Positions 15,194 through 17,132 of a stretch of DNA of 17,132 bases are shown here, one piece after another. Position 1 is the stretch's first letter, and each line of letters starts with the position of its first letter. The DNA lies in NCBI GenBank assembly GCA_041725875.1, contig JBGRQB010000086.1, positions 1-17,132 of the forward strand, in the 5' to 3' direction. The position numbers were made by a program, and so were the translations under genes. This stretch comes from JBGRQB01 sp041725875 (GTDB lineage Bacteria > Bacteroidota > Ignavibacteria > Ignavibacteriales > Melioribacteraceae). The notes beneath the pieces were generated by a model. That model was given only the letters and a program-made list of their open reading frames with translations, searched no databases and was not told where the DNA came from.

Positions 15194-15826
15194 ATGAACA
15201 GCGAGTATATTGATAATCTGCCGGAGAGAATCCGAAAGGAGATATCGCTCCAAAGTTATCAATCAGGAGATATCATCATTGAGCAGGGTACAACGCCCAA
15301 CAGCGTGTACCTTATTAATTCAGGTCTCGTTAAAGCATTTAATATCAATTCCAGAGGACAGGAATTCCTTTTTGAGGTTTTTGGAACCGGAGAATATTTT
15401 GGAGAAATGGAATTTTTCACAGAAAGTGATTACCTGGCTTATATTAAATGTATGACAGATTGTGAAGTGTACAGAATGAGTTACGGCACTTTTAATGAAA
15501 TCCTGAAAAATGATCACAAACTATTTGTGAACCTCGCCAAGTTTATGGGAAGCAGGATGTTGAAGATTACAGAAAGGTTTGTTGAATCCAGTTATTATCC
15601 GCTCGAATTTTTGTTCTCTAAGTTTCTATTAAAGATGAGCGAAGGCTCAGAACCAAATCTGATAATAAGAACCAGAGATGAATTATCGAACTATTTTGGT
15701 ACAAATGTAAGAAGTATCAACAGGGTAATAAAGAAGCTGGCTGAATCGGGAGCGATAAAGGCCAACAGAGACAGACTTGAAATTGTTTCCGAAGAAAAGT
15801 TAAGATCGATTCTTGATCTGTATTAA
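15194..15826 (+). CDS. Crp/Fnr-family transcriptional regulator
   Basis: 210-residue regulator with an N-terminal cyclic-nucleotide-binding-type beta-roll (about 16-115), a dimerisation helix (about 108-135) and a C-terminal winged helix (about 138-205; the helix-turn-helix is TRDELSNYFGTNVRSINRVIKKL, roughly 160-182). In the phosphate-binding cassette GEYFGEME the Glu is kept (E71), but the Arg-Ser/Thr that binds cAMP in Crp is replaced (L81-A82), so cAMP is unlikely to be the ligand. There is no N-terminal cysteine cluster, so it is not an Fnr-type iron-sulfur oxygen sensor; the cysteines are only C86 and C90. The signal is therefore unknown. AGGA (15185-15188) precedes ATG 15194. It could regulate its neighbours, but no site has been shown. 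Confidence 0.9.
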   Translation: MNSEYIDNLPERIRKEISLQSYQSGDIIIEQGTTPNSVYLINSGLVKAFNINSRGQEFLFEVFGTGEYFGEMEFFTESDYLAYIKCMTDCEVYRMSYGTFNEILKNDHKLFVNLAKFMGSRMLKITERFVESSYYPLEFLFSKFLLKMSEGSEPNLIIRTRDELSNYFGTNVRSINRVIKKLAESGAIKANRDRLEIVSEEKLRSILDLY

Positions 15827-15865
15827 TTTGAATCATTTATAGTCCTAATAAATGCGTTATTTGAG

Positions 15866-15922
15866 TGCGAAGTTTTACTGTGGTTTTTCTCCATTAAGCA
15901 GTCAGCTTCGCATTTTTATTTT
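15866..15922 (+). terminator. Long-stemmed terminator after the Crp/Fnr-type gene
   Basis: TGCGAAG (15866-15872) pairs with CTTCGCA (15906-15912), followed by TTTTTATTTT. Inside the 33-base loop ACTG (15877-15880) pairs with CAGT (15899-15902), and TGG (15881-15883) with CCA (15891-15893). The result is an extended branched or bulged hairpin. It fills the 151-base gap before the next gene. Confidence 0.7.
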
Positions 15923-15977
15923 AAACTATTTATCTTTCCGAACGTCATATCTGAAAAATTTCTAGTTAAGGAAAAGA

Positions 15978-17132
15978 ATGAAAAAACGACTATTGCTTTC
16001 TCTGGCAAGTGCCTGTGTTGTTTCTGTGGCTCTGGTATTTGCAATAACAGATCTTGAAAATATTTATCTGAACATTTATAATTTTGCCGTGTTTATGTTT
16101 TTGTATCTCTCCGGCACTGTCGGGTTAACGGCAATTGTCTATTTGTTTTTCCTTGTCAGAAAAAAGAAGCGAACCAAAGAAGAAATGAAAGAGTCGGTTT
16201 ATAAAAGTTCTTTGATAATGGTTCTCTTTCTGATTGCTATGGGAATCTATTTTTATGATTCTTCGGTTCCAAGGGAATATGAAGGTGATGAATATGTTTA
16301 TCAGTATGAACAGCCAAAAGATTTACACGACGGGCTAGTTACAGACGATATCGGCAATACAAACTTCAGTCCGGATACGTTAAAAAACATTGTAAAGAAA
16401 ATAGTTGAAGAGCGAAACTACAAGGGAATTACAAGTTTTTTACTTTTACATAAAAATAAACTTATTGTTGAAGAATATTTCTACGATGTAAAACATAACA
16501 CTCCGCACGATATTCGTTCTGCAACAAAAAGTATAACTGCTTTGCTTACCGGTATTGCTGTCGATAAAGGATTTATCAAATCGGAAGATGAAAAAATCAG
16601 CAAGTTTTTTCCTGAATATTTTAATGAAAAAGACAGCGTAAGTTTGAAATCGCAAATTACAGTTAAAGATTTGCTTGATATGAATAGTTGTCTTGATTGC
16701 AACGACTGGGACAGAAATTCACCCGGACAGGAAAACAAAATTTACAGAACCCGCGATTGGGTTGAGACTGTATTAAAACTTGGAGAGTTAAAGAGAGATT
16801 CTACAGCGCGCTATTGCACAGGAGGAGTAATTGTTTTAGGTGAAATAATTGCAAAAACATCGGGAATGAAAACAGATGAATTTGCAAAAAAATATTTATT
16901 TGAACCACTCGGAATAAATAATTTGAACTGGCAATATATGCCTTCCGGACAAACAGACACAGGCGGACATTTAAATATTACATCTCGTGATTTTGTAAAA
17001 CTTGGTGCATTAATTTTAAATAACGGAATCTGGAATAATGAACAGATAATATCTGTCGACTGGCTGAAAAAAATAAAACAGAACAACATAGTTATACGAG
17101 GCTACAGATATTATCTGTTCATTATTCCAGAT
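15978..17132 (+). CDS. Membrane-anchored serine hydrolase, beta-lactamase (class C/PBP-like) family, 3' end outside window
   Basis: 385 codons are visible and the frame is open to the window end. Three hydrophobic segments (about 5-22, 34-60, 77-95) anchor the protein, with a basic patch RKKKR (61-65) after the second. The hydrolase domain begins near 130. The nucleophile motif SxxK is SATK (S181, K184) in DIRSATKSITALLTG; the second motif is YCT (Y279) in place of the common YSN; TDTGGHLNITSRDFVKLG (326-343) is the late landmark. Relatives include esterases, D-aminopeptidases and peptidoglycan hydrolases; antibiotic resistance should not be assumed. AAGGA (15968-15972) precedes ATG 15978. 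The last 29 bases are a perfect inverted copy of upstream coding sequence, so residues from about 376 on may be artefactual. Confidence 0.85.
   Translation, partial: MKKRLLLSLASACVVSVALVFAITDLENIYLNIYNFAVFMFLYLSGTVGLTAIVYLFFLVRKKKRTKEEMKESVYKSSLIMVLFLIAMGIYFYDSSVPREYEGDEYVYQYEQPKDLHDGLVTDDIGNTNFSPDTLKNIVKKIVEERNYKGITSFLLLHKNKLIVEEYFYDVKHNTPHDIRSATKSITALLTGIAVDKGFIKSEDEKISKFFPEYFNEKDSVSLKSQITVKDLLDMNSCLDCNDWDRNSPGQENKIYRTRDWVETVLKLGELKRDSTARYCTGGVIVLGEIIAKTSGMKTDEFAKKYLFEPLGINNLNWQYMPSGQTDTGGHLNITSRDFVKLGALILNNGIWNNEQIISVDWLKKIKQNNIVIRGYRYYLFIIPD
17028..17132. repeat. Perfect inverted repeat, arms of at least 29 bp, at the window end
   Basis: Bases 17104-17132 are the exact reverse complement of 17028-17056, with a 47-base spacer (17057-17103). 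The right arm stops at the last base of the window, so the true arm may be longer; the inner boundary is sharp (C17057 against T17103 does not pair). Both arms lie in the serine hydrolase reading frame. Confidence 0.95.

Noticed and set aside
17028..17132. Intrinsic terminator formed by the terminal inverted repeat
   Set aside because: Arms are 29 bp long, lie inside an open catalytic-domain reading frame, the spacer is 47 bases and no T-run is visible after the repeat.
1..17132. CRISPR array, tRNA or rRNA genes, insertion sequence, prophage or defence island
   Set aside because: No spaced direct repeats, cloverleaf-like intergenic segments, transposase or integrase motifs seen; intergenic gaps are all under about 180 bases.
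15978..17132. Beta-lactamase conferring antibiotic resistance
   Set aside because: The SxxK fold is shared by many esterases and peptidases, and the three-helix anchor and YCT motif do not match known resistance enzymes.

Overview
This AT-rich window (roughly one third G+C by eye) holds ordinary chromosomal genes of a Gram-negative bacterium. An outer-membrane FadL-type barrel, a lipoprotein with a SPOR domain, ExbB/ExbD energisers and a DUF2147 periplasmic protein all imply two membranes. The ExbB-ExbD-ExbD arrangement, the GH2 enzyme with Bacteroidetes-style C-terminal modules and TAnnTTTG-like promoter elements point to the FCB group (Bacteroidota, Ignavibacteriota or relatives). HydE suggests an anaerobic or fermentative lifestyle with an [FeFe]-hydrogenase encoded elsewhere. 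The taxonomic placement is inference; there is no rRNA or tRNA gene in the window.

Layout. 1-1623 (minus) is the N-terminal 541 codons of DNA polymerase I, cut by the window edge. Divergent from it is a secreted endonuclease/exonuclease/phosphatase-family protein (1727-2719). Then comes an ExbB-ExbD-ExbD operon (2898-4562), closed by a strong intrinsic terminator that abuts the ribosome binding site of a second operon: yqeY-like gene, cvpA, mutS2 (4634-7997). A FadL/OmpP1 porin (8055-9335) with its own terminator and a SPOR lipoprotein (9389-9826) follow. A shared terminator separates these from a minus-strand pair: a SAM-dependent methyltransferase (11754-11047) and hydE (10952-9855). From 11837 everything is on the plus strand: GH2 glycosidase, DUF2147 protein, Crp/Fnr-type regulator and a membrane-anchored beta-lactamase-family serine hydrolase that runs off the end.

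No CRISPR array, insertion sequence, phage gene or recognisable defence system was found, and no gap without a gene exceeds about 180 bases. Start codons were re-chosen where a Shine-Dalgarno sequence or signal peptide decides the matter (exbB, yqeY, fadL, SPOR lipoprotein, hydE).

The most unusual observations are: (i) a perfect inverted repeat of at least 29 bp whose right arm ends exactly at the last base of the window, suspicious as an assembly or amplification fold-back; (ii) a promoter/leader block of about 69 bp, alignable without gaps, in front of both the GH2 and DUF2147 genes, with identical spacing of -35-like, -10-like, palindrome, SD and ATG, suggesting a small regulon; (iii) two adjacent ExbD paralogues that each carry one single cysteine at what looks like the same C-terminal periplasmic position; (iv) terminators placed directly on top of the leaders of yqeY and the SPOR lipoprotein. 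I did not find a clear new multi-gene system.
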